Below are positions 48,804 to 57,361 of a DNA stretch of 64,000 nt, one piece after another. The translations under genes were made by a program, and so were the position numbers. The DNA comes from Sphingopyxis indica (GTDB lineage: Bacteria; Pseudomonadota; Alphaproteobacteria; Sphingomonadales; Sphingomonadaceae). Numbering within the stretch: position 1 is the stretch's first letter; the number at the start of each line of letters is the position of its first letter. The notes under the pieces are model-generated. The model saw only the letters and a list, made by a program, of their open reading frames with translations, did no database searches and was not told where the DNA came from. Where the stretch lies: contig NZ_FZPA01000005.1 in NCBI RefSeq assembly GCF_900188185.1, positions 62,001 through 126,000 of the forward strand, read 5' to 3'.

Positions 48804-50054
48804 CTATGCGGCCAGTCCCTGCCCCGCGCCATGCTCCTGGCCGTGCGTCTCGCCGATGCGTTCCGCAACGATCTCTGCGGTAGCTGCCGAGAGGGTCCAG
48901 CCGAGGTGGCCGTGGCCCGTATTGTAAAAGACGCGGTCGCTTTTCCCTTTCGCCGCCCGCGGCATCATGTCGGGCATCATCGGCCGCAGACCGGCCCATG
49001 GCACCGAGCCCGAGGTATCGAGCCGCGGATGGTGCCGCTCGACCCACTGGACGAGAGGACGGATGCGGCACGCGCGAATATCCCTGTTCGCACCGTTGAA
49101 TTCGGCGGTGCCCGCCACCCGATAGCGATGGGGGCCAAGTCTGCTCGTGACGATTTTCGCCTCTTCGTCGAGAAGGCTGACCCATGGGGCGGTGTCTCGG
49201 TCGGCGTCCGGCGCGACCGGCACGGTGATCGAATAGCCTTTGACCGGATAGATATTGACCCGGTCGCCGAACCATCCGGCAATGCGCCGACTGTCGACAC
49301 CCGCACAAACAACCACAAGGTCGTGGCATCGCCTTTCGCGAAGCTCGCCTTCGAGCCTGATCTCGACCGCGTCGGCGCCCGCCTTGGCCGCGGCGATATC
49401 GCGGCCAAACTCCAGACGCCCCCCGTGCCGGACGCAGGCTTCGGCCAGGCCGCGCGTGAATTTGTGAATGTCGCCGGTGGAATCGCCCTTGGTGTAAAAG
49501 CCTCCTGCGAAGGCCCCCGTCAGGGCGGGCTCGATGTGGCGGATCGCGTCGCCGCTGACGGGAATCCGCTCGAGGCCGGCCTCGCACAGCATGCGATTGA
49601 CAAGGTCGGCCGCGGCCAGGGCCTGTTTCGACGTGTAAAAATGCAATATGCCGCGCCGTTCGTGATCGAAATCGATCCCTTCGGCGCGGGCGATCGCGAA
49701 CAGGCGCTCGCGGGCGAGAAGGGCCAGTCGCACGGTTTCCTGCGAATTGGCTCGATAGTGGCGCGCCGCGGCCAGGAATTCCGAAATCCAGCTATATTTA
49801 TGCCAGCCAGGGCGAAGGTTGAAGAGCAGGGGAGCATCGTTGCGAAGCAGCCAGCGCATGCCTTTCGCGACGGTCGTCCAATTGTTCCAGACTTCGGCGT
49901 TGCTCGCGGAAAGCTGACCTCCGTTGGCAAAGGAGGTTTCCATCGCAGGATAGCGGTTGCGGTCATAAACGGTCACCTGATGGCCGCGCATGAGCAGCGC
50001 ATAAGCCGTCGTGATCCCCGTGATCCCTGCCCCAATTATCGCAGCGTTCGCCAT
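48804..50054 (-). CDS. FAD-dependent D-amino-acid dehydrogenase (DadA-like) / glycine-oxidase family oxidoreductase
   Basis: This is 416 residues. FAD-binding AAIIGAGITGITTAYALL at the N-terminus and the DadA-like signature SFANGGQLSASNAEVWNN. The C-terminus has GHGHLGWTLSAATAEIVAE, also typical. GGAG lies 7 nt before the ATG. It oxidises an amino acid to the imine/oxo-acid at the inner membrane or in the cytosol. A tandem glycine riboswitch sits in its leader, so glycine (or another amine) is the probable signal and perhaps the substrate. The name dadA is not certain. Confidence 0.88.
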   Translation of the reverse strand: MANAAIIGAGITGITTAYALLMRGHQVTVYDRNRYPAMETSFANGGQLSASNAEVWNNWTTVAKGMRWLLRNDAPLLFNLRPGWHKYSWISEFLAAARHYRANSQETVRLALLARERLFAIARAEGIDFDHERRGILHFYTSKQALAAADLVNRMLCEAGLERIPVSGDAIRHIEPALTGAFAGGFYTKGDSTGDIHKFTRGLAEACVRHGGRLEFGRDIAAAKAGADAVEIRLEGELRERRCHDLVVVCAGVDSRRIAGWFGDRVNIYPVKGYSITVPVAPDADRDTAPWVSLLDEEAKIVTSRLGPHRYRVAGTAEFNGANRDIRACRIRPLVQWVERHHPRLDTSGSVPWAGLRPMMPDMMPRAAKGKSDRVFYNTGHGHLGWTLSAATAEIVAERIGETHGQEHGAGQGLAA

Positions 50055-50120
50055 GACTCGTCTCCGACAGGGTGACCCGCAAGCCACCTGACAGCACGTC
50101 GACCAGACGGCCGCCGCGCC

Positions 50121-50296
50121 CCAGTCCCGCTGTCAGAAACCTGAGAGATTCACGCCGCGGCGCTTGCTCCTTCGGTGGACGGCGCGATGGCCGTCACTCT
50201 CCAGCTGCCTTGTGTCGAACGGTCCCCTTTGCCTGAGAGATTCCGGGACATTGCTCCTTCGGCGTCAGACGAATCGCTGAACTCTCCCGCTCGACC
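50121..50296 (-). promoter_or_regulatory. Tandem glycine riboswitch
   Basis: On the minus strand two aptamers follow one another. The first has GGGAGAGTT, GCCGAAGGAGCAA and GGAATCTCTCAGG; the second has TGGAGAGTGACGG, ACCGAAGGAGCAAG and TGAATCTCTCAGG. These are the conserved blocks of the glycine element. It precedes the DadA-like gene. Eight bases at the tail of the second aptamer (50129-50136) are complementary to 50088-50095, between it and the ribosome site, and may form the switching helix. Confidence 0.92.
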
Positions 50297-50304
50297 CCGC
50301 CCTC

Positions 50305-50324
50305 AATATAGTAATGACTATATT
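50305..50324. promoter_or_regulatory. 20-bp palindrome upstream of the glycine riboswitch
   Basis: Perfect 8-bp arms AATATAGT and ACTATATT are separated by 4 bp. It lies just upstream of the riboswitch transcript and may hold its promoter or an operator of GntR-like form. In the remaining part of the gap 50055-50510 I see no gene. Confidence 0.5.
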
Positions 50325-50510
50325 AATTCAAGACCGGTCGGAAACGCAAATTCGCCTCGGGTTTCATCTTCGCGTTTCAACGGAAGGAGGCGCCGGATAC
50401 GGCTGGCAAGGCACGACATCGGCGTCGCGCGCGCACGACGGGCGCACCGCCCCCGACCCGGAACGTTGGACCATCATATGCCGACCGGCCGCGCCGGTCG
50501 CGGAAATTGC

Positions 50511-51119
50511 CTATTTGCGAGGCTTCAGACGCTCGCGCAGCGTCGCGATGAATTCTTCACCGACCGCAACCTCTTCCCAGCTTGGATCGAGCGTTGCAAA
50601 ACCCATCTGTCCGCGCATGAACGCATAGATGACCGCGGCCTGATGCTCGACATGGACATCTTCGCGGATATTCCCGAGACGAATGCCGCGCTTGATTTCC
50701 TTCTGGATGGCGGCGAGCCCTTCGGCATTGAGCCGTTCGACCGTCTTGCGAAGATTGGGCCGCACAAGGGCCTGGGTCAGGATGATCTGCAAACAGCGAA
50801 GCGCGACGCCGCGCGTGCGGACATAGATGCGAATCAATTCTTCGATGCGGGGGAGGCCGCCCTCGGTTTCGGATATTTGGCCGAGTTGTCGATGATAGCT
50901 GTCGATCGTGAATTCCGCGACGCGGGCGAGGAGGTCTTCCTTCTTGCCGAAATAATGCGCTGGCAAACCACGGCTATATCCCGCTGCATCGGCAACGTCG
51001 GCCAAGGTAAAGCCATCATAGCCCCGCTCGGCGATCAGCTTGATCGCGAAATCTAGAAAGCGCGTTTCTGCCTTTTCCCGACGCTCCGCATGTGTCTGTC
51101 GACGTACCGTCTTTGCCAA
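50511..51119 (-). CDS. TetR-family transcriptional regulator, candidate regulator of the acyl-CoA island
   Basis: This is 202 residues from a TTG with GGGAG 8 nt upstream; no in-frame ATG suits. HTH: FLDFAIKLIAERGYDGFTLADVADAAGYSRGLPAHYFGKKEDLL. The helical C-terminal domain follows (LRCLQIILTQALVRPNLRK). It is the last gene behind MFS and two CoA-transferase genes, whose promoter carries the TGTTGA-N4-TCAACA repeat, making it the best candidate to read this element; another regulator off-window is possible. Confidence 0.85.
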   Translation of the reverse strand: MAKTVRRQTHAERREKAETRFLDFAIKLIAERGYDGFTLADVADAAGYSRGLPAHYFGKKEDLLARVAEFTIDSYHRQLGQISETEGGLPRIEELIRIYVRTRGVALRCLQIILTQALVRPNLRKTVERLNAEGLAAIQKEIKRGIRLGNIREDVHVEHQAAVIYAFMRGQMGFATLDPSWEEVAVGEEFIATLRERLKPRK

Positions 51120-51183
51120 AATTCAAACTCCCTTGCCCGTCTATGCAAAAAAGCCGCGCTCCTTTGCAAGGGGCAGTGGGAAG

Positions 51184-52395
51184 TCAGCCGAGAACATTTG
51201 CCTCGCGAAGCTCGTCGATCTGTGCGCCGGTCAGCCCCAGAACCTCCCGGAGGATCTCGTCGCCAGCGGCGCCGAGGATCGGTCCGGGGCACCTCGCCGG
51301 CCGGGGATCGGCGGACAGGCGCCACGATGGTGCCGGGATGACGATATCGCCGAGCAAGGGGTCGAACACCGGTTCATAGTGGCCGAGCGCTTCGAGGTTG
51401 GGGTCGTCGCCCAGATCCGCGTCGCTCGATACGACGTGGGCCGCGATGCCCTCGGCCTGGAGCATGGTCTCGATCTCCCGGGCCGAGCGATGCCGCGTCC
51501 ATCCCGCAATCGCGGCGTCGAGGCTGGCGCGCGCCCGCAGCCGCCCGACGAGCGTGTCGAATTCCTTCGCGTCGAGCGCCGGTGCGAGACGCTTTCGCAG
51601 CGCGGACCAGGCCTTGTGGCCGACGGCATCGATCGCCACCCAGCAATCGTCACCCGCACAAGGATATAGGCCCGACGGAGCGTTCAGCGGCGCAATCGCG
51701 TCGCCCACGCGCCCGGCGATGTGCCCGTTTGCGGCATAATCATAATAGGCCGGCGCCAGAAATTGGAGGCCCGCCTCGGCCTGCGAAAGGTCGATATGGG
51801 TTCCGCACCCGGTTGCACGACGCCGATGCAGCGCGGCAAGGACGCTGACGGCCAGAAAGCGGGGCGCCACGGCGTCGGTCCAAGGCCCATATGGCCCTGC
51901 CGGCGCGCGGTCCGGCCACCCCACGAGATTGGTCGCGCCCGAATAGGCCGAGCCGGTAAGGCCGGTTCCGCTCATTCCCATTCCCATGCTGCCCTTGCGC
52001 CCGAGCAAGCCGCTCGACACCATGATCAGACCCGGATTTTTCTCGGCGAGCAGCGCATAGGACAGCCCCATCTTGTCGATCTGACCGGGCGTGAAGCTCT
52101 CCACGAACACGTCGGCCGTGGCGACGAGGCGCTTCACGAGCTCGACCCCCTCCTTCTGCTTGACGTCGACCGCGATGCTGCGCTTGCCGGCATTGGTCAT
52201 ATGATAGGAGAGCGACCGGTTCAGCCCCGGCTGGCCATCCTGATAGGGACCGAGGCCACGCAGCGGATCGAGCCGCTTGCCCGATTCGACCTTGATCACG
52301 TCGGCGCCCAGATCGGCGAGATAGCGGGCGCCATGGGGACCAGCCATCAGCCAGCCCATATCGATGACGCGAAGACCGGAAAGCGGGAGGTTCAT
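51184..52395 (-). CDS. CaiB/BaiF-type CoA transferase (class III)
   Basis: This is 403 residues. N-terminal LRVIDMGWLMAGPHGARYLADLGADVIKVE and the conserved catalytic-Asp region (HIDLSQAEAG) identify the family, which transfers CoA between carboxylates. The start overlaps the stop of the preceding transferase gene by 1 bp (TGATG). Two adjacent members suggest a heterodimer. It likely moves CoA from a donor thioester to the pathway acid. Confidence 0.9.
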   Translation of the reverse strand: MNLPLSGLRVIDMGWLMAGPHGARYLADLGADVIKVESGKRLDPLRGLGPYQDGQPGLNRSLSYHMTNAGKRSIAVDVKQKEGVELVKRLVATADVFVESFTPGQIDKMGLSYALLAEKNPGLIMVSSGLLGRKGSMGMGMSGTGLTGSAYSGATNLVGWPDRAPAGPYGPWTDAVAPRFLAVSVLAALHRRRATGCGTHIDLSQAEAGLQFLAPAYYDYAANGHIAGRVGDAIAPLNAPSGLYPCAGDDCWVAIDAVGHKAWSALRKRLAPALDAKEFDTLVGRLRARASLDAAIAGWTRHRSAREIETMLQAEGIAAHVVSSDADLGDDPNLEALGHYEPVFDPLLGDIVIPAPSWRLSADPRPARCPGPILGAAGDEILREVLGLTGAQIDELREANVLG

Positions 52396-53609
52396 CAGAT
52401 GATCCCTTGGGAAAACAGCGCCTGCAGCTCGGTTTCGCCGAGGCCGGCATGAGCGGCGAGCAACTCGCAGCTGTGCTCGGAAAGCGCCGGTGCATGGCGG
52501 CGGACGCCAATTTCGTAATCGCTGAACTGAACGAAGCGAGCCGGCACTTCGACGCGTTCGCCGCCGATGTCCTGCACGGCGAACAAGCCGCGCTCGCGAA
52601 AATGGGGGAAGGCGGCAATGTCGGCCATCGTCATGATCGGCGCCGCCATGAAGCGATGGCGCTGCGACGCTTCGGCGATTTCGCTTTTCGTCTTTTGTGC
52701 GCAGGTCCGCGTGAGCGCGCCGATCAGGTCGTGGAGCGGCGCCGGATCGGCCTCGTCCCGGGCGAGCCGGCTGGTCAGCGCCAAAAAGTCGATTTCCATA
52801 TGATCAGGCGGCAGGCTTCCTTCGTCGACCAGCCACGCGACGACCCCTCGGGTCAGCCCCATGAAGGCGGGCAGGAAGAGCAAGGTGACGGCGGCCCATC
52901 CGTCCGAACATTCGAACAGTCCGGGCACGGGCGGCAACCGTCCGATCGTCGTCGGGGCGCTGCGCCTGGCAAGTGGTCCGCCCGACCTCGCCGCCACAAT
53001 CCGCCCGAGCGAGGCAAGCGTCGCCGCGGTGTGAGCACCGATCTCGATCGCCTGCCCCGCGCCGTCGCGATCGCGGGCCAGAAGGCCGCCGATCGCCGCG
53101 ACGGCGGCGTCCGCCCCAGCCTCCATCATGGCCTGCGGGACCGGGAAGAACAGCGGCGACCTGTCGACGTCTCCGGCCAGCGCCGGGGCGCCGCCCGCCG
53201 CGGTCAGGATGAGCTCGGTCGATTTGTAGTGCGCCTTGGGTCCCGAAGGTGAGAATGGCGTAACGCGGCACCGGACGAGCCGCTCGGGGACGGCGATCGC
53301 GTCGGCGTCCGGCAGGCCCGCCGGGCCCTCGATCAGAATGTCGAACGCGGGAAGCAATTGCTCGAGCAGGGAGACACCGTCCGGTGTCGACAGGTTGAGC
53401 GTGATACCGCGCTTGTTGCGATTGAGCGCGTGCCAGGTCAGGCTGTTCTCCAACCCCGGCTTGCCGCCGATGAATGGTGCAAGTCGCCGCCCTGCCGCAC
53501 CGGACGGCGGCTCCAGCGTCACCACATCGGCTCCCAGGTCGCCCAGTATCTGCCCGGCCAGCATCGTCGCGGGCTCCGACAGTTCCAGAACGCGCACATT
53601 TTCAAGCAT
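52395..53609 (-). CDS. CaiB/BaiF-type CoA transferase (class III), second copy
   Basis: This is 404 residues. LELSEPATMLAGQILGDLGADVVTLEPP and AGQAIEIGAHTAAT are family motifs. The catalytic Asp found in other members (in V/I-D-x-S) is not obvious here (IEIGAHTA), so this half may be a structural partner of the downstream copy. The ATG at 53609 is 8 nt after AAGGAG; an upstream GTG overlaps that site. It lies 58 bp after the MFS gene. Confidence 0.88.
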   Translation of the reverse strand: MLENVRVLELSEPATMLAGQILGDLGADVVTLEPPSGAAGRRLAPFIGGKPGLENSLTWHALNRNKRGITLNLSTPDGVSLLEQLLPAFDILIEGPAGLPDADAIAVPERLVRCRVTPFSPSGPKAHYKSTELILTAAGGAPALAGDVDRSPLFFPVPQAMMEAGADAAVAAIGGLLARDRDGAGQAIEIGAHTAATLASLGRIVAARSGGPLARRSAPTTIGRLPPVPGLFECSDGWAAVTLLFLPAFMGLTRGVVAWLVDEGSLPPDHMEIDFLALTSRLARDEADPAPLHDLIGALTRTCAQKTKSEIAEASQRHRFMAAPIMTMADIAAFPHFRERGLFAVQDIGGERVEVPARFVQFSDYEIGVRRHAPALSEHSCELLAAHAGLGETELQALFSQGII

Positions 53610-53667
53610 CAACGCCACTCCTTCGGCACCTGCGGCTCAAACGGGTCGATCTTTCCATCGGGTCGGG

Positions 53668-55230
53668 TCAGGCGGGCGGTGCGGCTACCACCGCGCCGCC
53701 CGCCTCTTTCGCGCGGGCCGCCACGCGCAAGGCGCGCAATTGCTCCACATTCGCCTCGTGCCGCTGCCGCGTGATCGGATAGAAGAGCAGCAGCACACAG
53801 CCGCATGCCCAAAGACCGAAACTGACGGGCATGTAGTTGAGCAGAAGACCGTCGGTCATCGCCTCGGTCACCCGGTCGGGATCGACCTTCTTGGGAAAGC
53901 CCGAACCGACGAGAATTTGCGATGCGACAAGCGAGCCGAGCGCGGTCGAACATTGCTGCATGAAGCTGGATGCTGCGAAAAACACCCCTGCGCTGCGCTG
54001 TCCGGTCTCGACGGCGGAGTCCTCGACCACATCGGCCAGCATCGCCGTCGTGTTGATCAGCGAGATGGTGACCATCGTTCCGTAAACAGCGCCGATCACG
54101 AACAGGGCGGCGATCTGCCGCTTGTCGCCCGGCTCGAAGAACAGGTCGAAATAGATCAGCAGCAACGGGACGAGGCTGACCGCAACCCCGCCAAGGGCGA
54201 ACAGCATCGAACTCGCCCGCTTGCCGATTCGGTTGGAGAAATAGGGCGCGAGCGGCGCGGCAAGCATCGCCGCCACCAGGCTGTCCAACACCAGAATCGC
54301 CATCTGGGCCGAAGTGAGTTTGAAGAGATAGGTCGCGAAATAAAGGGCCATCACGCTGTAGGCGCCGGTTGCGGTATATTTGCAGACGCCAAAGCCGAAG
54401 ATCGCGAGGAAACCGCGATTGCGGAAGGCCGTTGCCATTTCCCTCGCATGCGCCCCGAGCCGCATGCGCTCCTGCTGGGGCTCGGCTTGGGGAAGATAGG
54501 GTATGCGGCTGTGAGTGCCGAGCGCGCATACCAGGATCGCGATGGCGATCAGCAAGGCACCGCAGAGCGCGAAGCCGCTATAGCTGTCGGGGTTGAGCTG
54601 ACCCAGCGGATATTCGGGCGTCATTTTGAAGATCACGGACAGGGCGACCGCGCTGAAGCCATAGGCCCCGATGTAACCGAACAGATAGCGCAGCGAAAAC
54701 AGCCGGGTCCGTTGGTTATAATCGTCCGATAACTCAACCGCCATGGCGGACGACGCGATCTCGAAGGCGCTGATCGACACGCGCGCGAGACCGGCAAGCG
54801 TAAAGACCCAAAGCCCCGTCGCGAAGTCGGACAGCCCCGCCGGCGGGAACCAGAGGAGATAGAAGAACAGCGCGGTCGGCAGCGCTGCGAAATACATGAA
54901 GGGGTGCCGCCGCCCCCAGCGCGACCGTGCCATATCCGTCCATCGGCCGAGCAGCGGGTCGGCTACGGCATCGACGATAAGCGTCGCCGCATAGGCGATC
55001 CCGATCACCGAGGCGTCGACTCCGACGACCTGGTTGAAATAGAAGGTGACGTAGGAGGCGAGGCTCGCATTCTTGACCCCGTTGGCAACCGCACCGAATC
55101 CGAAGGCCGCGCGCAGACGCCTTCCAAGCGGCGGCGGGTCATCCGAGATCCGACTGCCCGGTGCCCCCGAGCCCTCGTCCATTCGCGTTTCCGACGCATT
55201 GCCCGGCGCGACATTTGCCTTCGCGGCCAT
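53668..55230 (-). CDS. GPH/MelB-type MFS transporter (MFS_2)
   Basis: This is 520 residues with about 12 membrane helices. The pattern FYFNQVVGVDASVIGIAYAATLIVDAVADPLLGRWTD and RSRWGRRHPFMYFAALP is that of cation:sugar symporters of the MelB group, including the relatives seen in catabolic islands. It is the first gene of the unit with two CoA-transferases and TetR, and carries the regulon repeat 73 bp upstream. The substrate is presumably the island's organic acid or glycoside. Confidence 0.88.
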   Translation of the reverse strand: MAAKANVAPGNASETRMDEGSGAPGSRISDDPPPLGRRLRAAFGFGAVANGVKNASLASYVTFYFNQVVGVDASVIGIAYAATLIVDAVADPLLGRWTDMARSRWGRRHPFMYFAALPTALFFYLLWFPPAGLSDFATGLWVFTLAGLARVSISAFEIASSAMAVELSDDYNQRTRLFSLRYLFGYIGAYGFSAVALSVIFKMTPEYPLGQLNPDSYSGFALCGALLIAIAILVCALGTHSRIPYLPQAEPQQERMRLGAHAREMATAFRNRGFLAIFGFGVCKYTATGAYSVMALYFATYLFKLTSAQMAILVLDSLVAAMLAAPLAPYFSNRIGKRASSMLFALGGVAVSLVPLLLIYFDLFFEPGDKRQIAALFVIGAVYGTMVTISLINTTAMLADVVEDSAVETGQRSAGVFFAASSFMQQCSTALGSLVASQILVGSGFPKKVDPDRVTEAMTDGLLLNYMPVSFGLWACGCVLLLFYPITRQRHEANVEQLRALRVAARAKEAGGAVVAAPPA

Positions 55231-55302
55231 GGTGTTCGATCCTCTCTCCCGGCGCGCCCTCTTCGTCCGGGGCATGGCCAGAGCGCCATCCTCGACACAA
55301 TA

Positions 55303-55318
55303 AGTTGATCAGTCAACA
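55303..55318. promoter_or_regulatory. Regulon inverted repeat before the MFS-CoA-transferase unit
   Basis: AGTTGA-N4-TCAACA, arms matching the 56379 copy except one position. It stands 73 bp upstream of the MFS start in the gap 55231-55395. Confidence 0.65.
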
Positions 55319-55395
55319 AATATTATCGAATGATCGAGATGCGGTGAGCGACCGGCAGCCGGCCGTCGGTAGCCGGCAGAATGACGGGGCCCTTC

Positions 55396-56187
55396 CTAAA
55401 GCGCGAGGGTCATCCCGCCATTGACCGGATAGGTCTGACCGCTGATCCAGGAACTGGCGTCCGATGCGAGGAACAGGACCATGTTCGCGATATCGACGGG
55501 CTCGCCGGGACGGCGGACGATATATTTGTCAAAGACTCGCTTCATCCGCTCGGGATCGTCCATCAGCCTTTCGGTCGCTGCCGTTCGCGTCGCGGCGATC
55601 GCGACGCAATTTACCGTGATGCCGAAGCGCGCGAGGCTGCGCGCCGCGCTTCTCGAAAAGCCGGCGGCGCCCGCCTTCGCCGCGGCATAGGCTTCGAGAC
55701 CCGCGTCGCCATAGCGCCCGGCATCGGAGATGATCGTGACGATGCGCGCCGGCGCCTGTCGCGCGATCATGCCGGGGACGACGGTTGCGGCACAATTCAT
55801 CACGCCATAGAGATTGACCCCGATCGACTGGTTCCAGACGTCCGGCCCGGTTTCCCAAAAAGGCTTGCGGACATCGGGGGACGGATTGGCGCCCATATTG
55901 CCGGCATTATTGACGAGGACGCCGACCGCCCCGAGCTCGGCCACGATCCGCTCGTTCATGTCCTTGACCGCCTCGAGGTCGGTCACGTCGGCTTGCACCG
56001 CGATCGCCTTGCCGCCGGCCGCTCTTATCTCGCTCGCGACCGCTTCCGCCCGGTCCAGATAATAATCATTGACCGCGACGCCGCCGCTATTGTGCCCGGA
56101 AAGGTGGAGAGCGATCTGACGGCCGATCCCCTGCCCCGCGCCGGTGACCAGGGCTACCCGCCCCGCGAGATCCAATATGTCGGCCAT
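55396..56187 (-). CDS. Short-chain dehydrogenase/reductase
   Basis: This is 263 residues. Motifs: TGAGQGIG, NNAGNMG, the catalytic Ser in TIISDAGRYG and YAAAKAGAAG. GGGAGGGA precedes the ATG. It is an alcohol/3-hydroxyacyl oxidoreductase of unknown substrate. It carries its own copy of the regulon repeat about 190 bp upstream and lies between the MFS and acyl-CoA dehydrogenase genes. Confidence 0.9.
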   Translation of the reverse strand: MADILDLAGRVALVTGAGQGIGRQIALHLSGHNSGGVAVNDYYLDRAEAVASEIRAAGGKAIAVQADVTDLEAVKDMNERIVAELGAVGVLVNNAGNMGANPSPDVRKPFWETGPDVWNQSIGVNLYGVMNCAATVVPGMIARQAPARIVTIISDAGRYGDAGLEAYAAAKAGAAGFSRSAARSLARFGITVNCVAIAATRTAATERLMDDPERMKRVFDKYIVRRPGEPVDIANMVLFLASDASSWISGQTYPVNGGMTLAL

Positions 56188-56378
56188 AGATTTCCCTCCC
56201 CGTTGATCGACCTGGTTTCCGGCGCGCTCAACCGGGCGGGTGGCGGCATCCGATGATCCTCGCCCCGCCGCCTGGCCGAAGCCCCGATAGAAGGGACCTC
56301 CTTCGCGTGTTCGCGCATGGCCCCTCCCCGGCGCGCGTCCTGTGCTGACATTCCAAGACGTCGGCCGCAACATTTATT

Positions 56379-56394
56379 TGTTGATTATTCAACA
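56379..56394. promoter_or_regulatory. Regulon inverted repeat, best copy, before the SDR gene
   Basis: TGTTGA-N4-TCAACA with perfect arms. It sits in the gap 56188-56422 between the SDR and the acyl-CoA dehydrogenase pair. Confidence 0.7.
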
Positions 56395-56422
56395 TAGAAG
56401 AGATGCAGCTGATCAGCCCCGT

Positions 56423-57361
56423 TCAGCGGGACGGCACGCTCGACGCGGCAACCAGCCAATCGACGCTCGACGCGACATCGGCGAGCCGCGCTGTTCCCAG
56501 CCGCCCTTCCCAATAGGCTTCGGACCCTTCCGAGATGCGCCATTGGTGCAGGCGGCGGGTCAGAAGCTGGATATCGCACTCTTCGCTGATCCCGATCGCG
56601 CCATGCACCGCGTGCGCGGTCGCGGCGACGACCGGCGCGGCCGCTGAGGTCACGGCCTTGGCGATCGCGACGGCCTCAGGCCGCAGCGGCAGCGGCCCGG
56701 CAAAGCCGATCTCGCTGGCGACGCGCGCCGCGACACATTGTTCGGCCATCACCGCGAGCTGCTGCTGAACGGCCTGCTGCTTGCCGATCGCCCTTCCGAA
56801 CTGGACGCGTTCGTTCGCATAACGGACCGTCCTATCGAGAAGCGCCCCGGCGGCCCCGGCGATCGAGGCAGCGCGGACGAGCGCTGCGAGCAGACGAAGG
56901 CCGCCTTCGGGTACCGGCCCGACATGCTCGACCGGCGTCTCGTCGGACAACCCTGCAAGGGCTGCCAGATAGAGCTCGCCGCCGTTTTCGAAGAGCCCGA
57001 GATCGGCGACTTCGGTAGGAGGGCGGCGGGTCAGCGCCGCGCGGGTCGATGCGAGCAGGATCGCATCGTGCGGAGCCGCTTTGCCCAGCATGGCGAAAAG
57101 CCAGCGGGCAATCATGGTGTCGCCGACGGGAAGCGGCAGCGCGTGGCGGCCGGCCGTCTGTATCAGCGGGCCGACCTGCGCGAGCGACAGGCCGGAACCG
57201 CCCGCACATTCGGGAACGAGCGCATCGAGAAAGCCGGACTTTTCGAATTGATCCCACAATGCCGCATGGCTTTCGCCCCGCTCGATCGCGCGCACCGTCG
57301 CGGGCGGACAAGCAGCGTCGACCATTCGGGCAAAGGGCGCGGCGAAATCCATGTCGGCCAT
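56423..57361 (-). CDS. Acyl-CoA dehydrogenase, short subunit
   Basis: This is 312 residues, shorter than the usual 380. The helical C-terminal domain is recognisable (RYANERVQFGRAIGKQQAVQQQLAVMAEQC, HAVHGAIGISEECDIQLLTRRLHQW) but the middle beta domain is reduced. Paired short and full-length subunits form heteromeric dehydrogenases in steroid and related side-chain degradation. The start overlaps the stop of the upstream full-length subunit by 1 bp (TGATG), supporting a stable complex. Confidence 0.85.
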   Translation of the reverse strand: MADMDFAAPFARMVDAACPPATVRAIERGESHAALWDQFEKSGFLDALVPECAGGSGLSLAQVGPLIQTAGRHALPLPVGDTMIARWLFAMLGKAAPHDAILLASTRAALTRRPPTEVADLGLFENGGELYLAALAGLSDETPVEHVGPVPEGGLRLLAALVRAASIAGAAGALLDRTVRYANERVQFGRAIGKQQAVQQQLAVMAEQCVAARVASEIGFAGPLPLRPEAVAIAKAVTSAAAPVVAATAHAVHGAIGISEECDIQLLTRRLHQWRISEGSEAYWEGRLGTARLADVASSVDWLVAASSVPSR

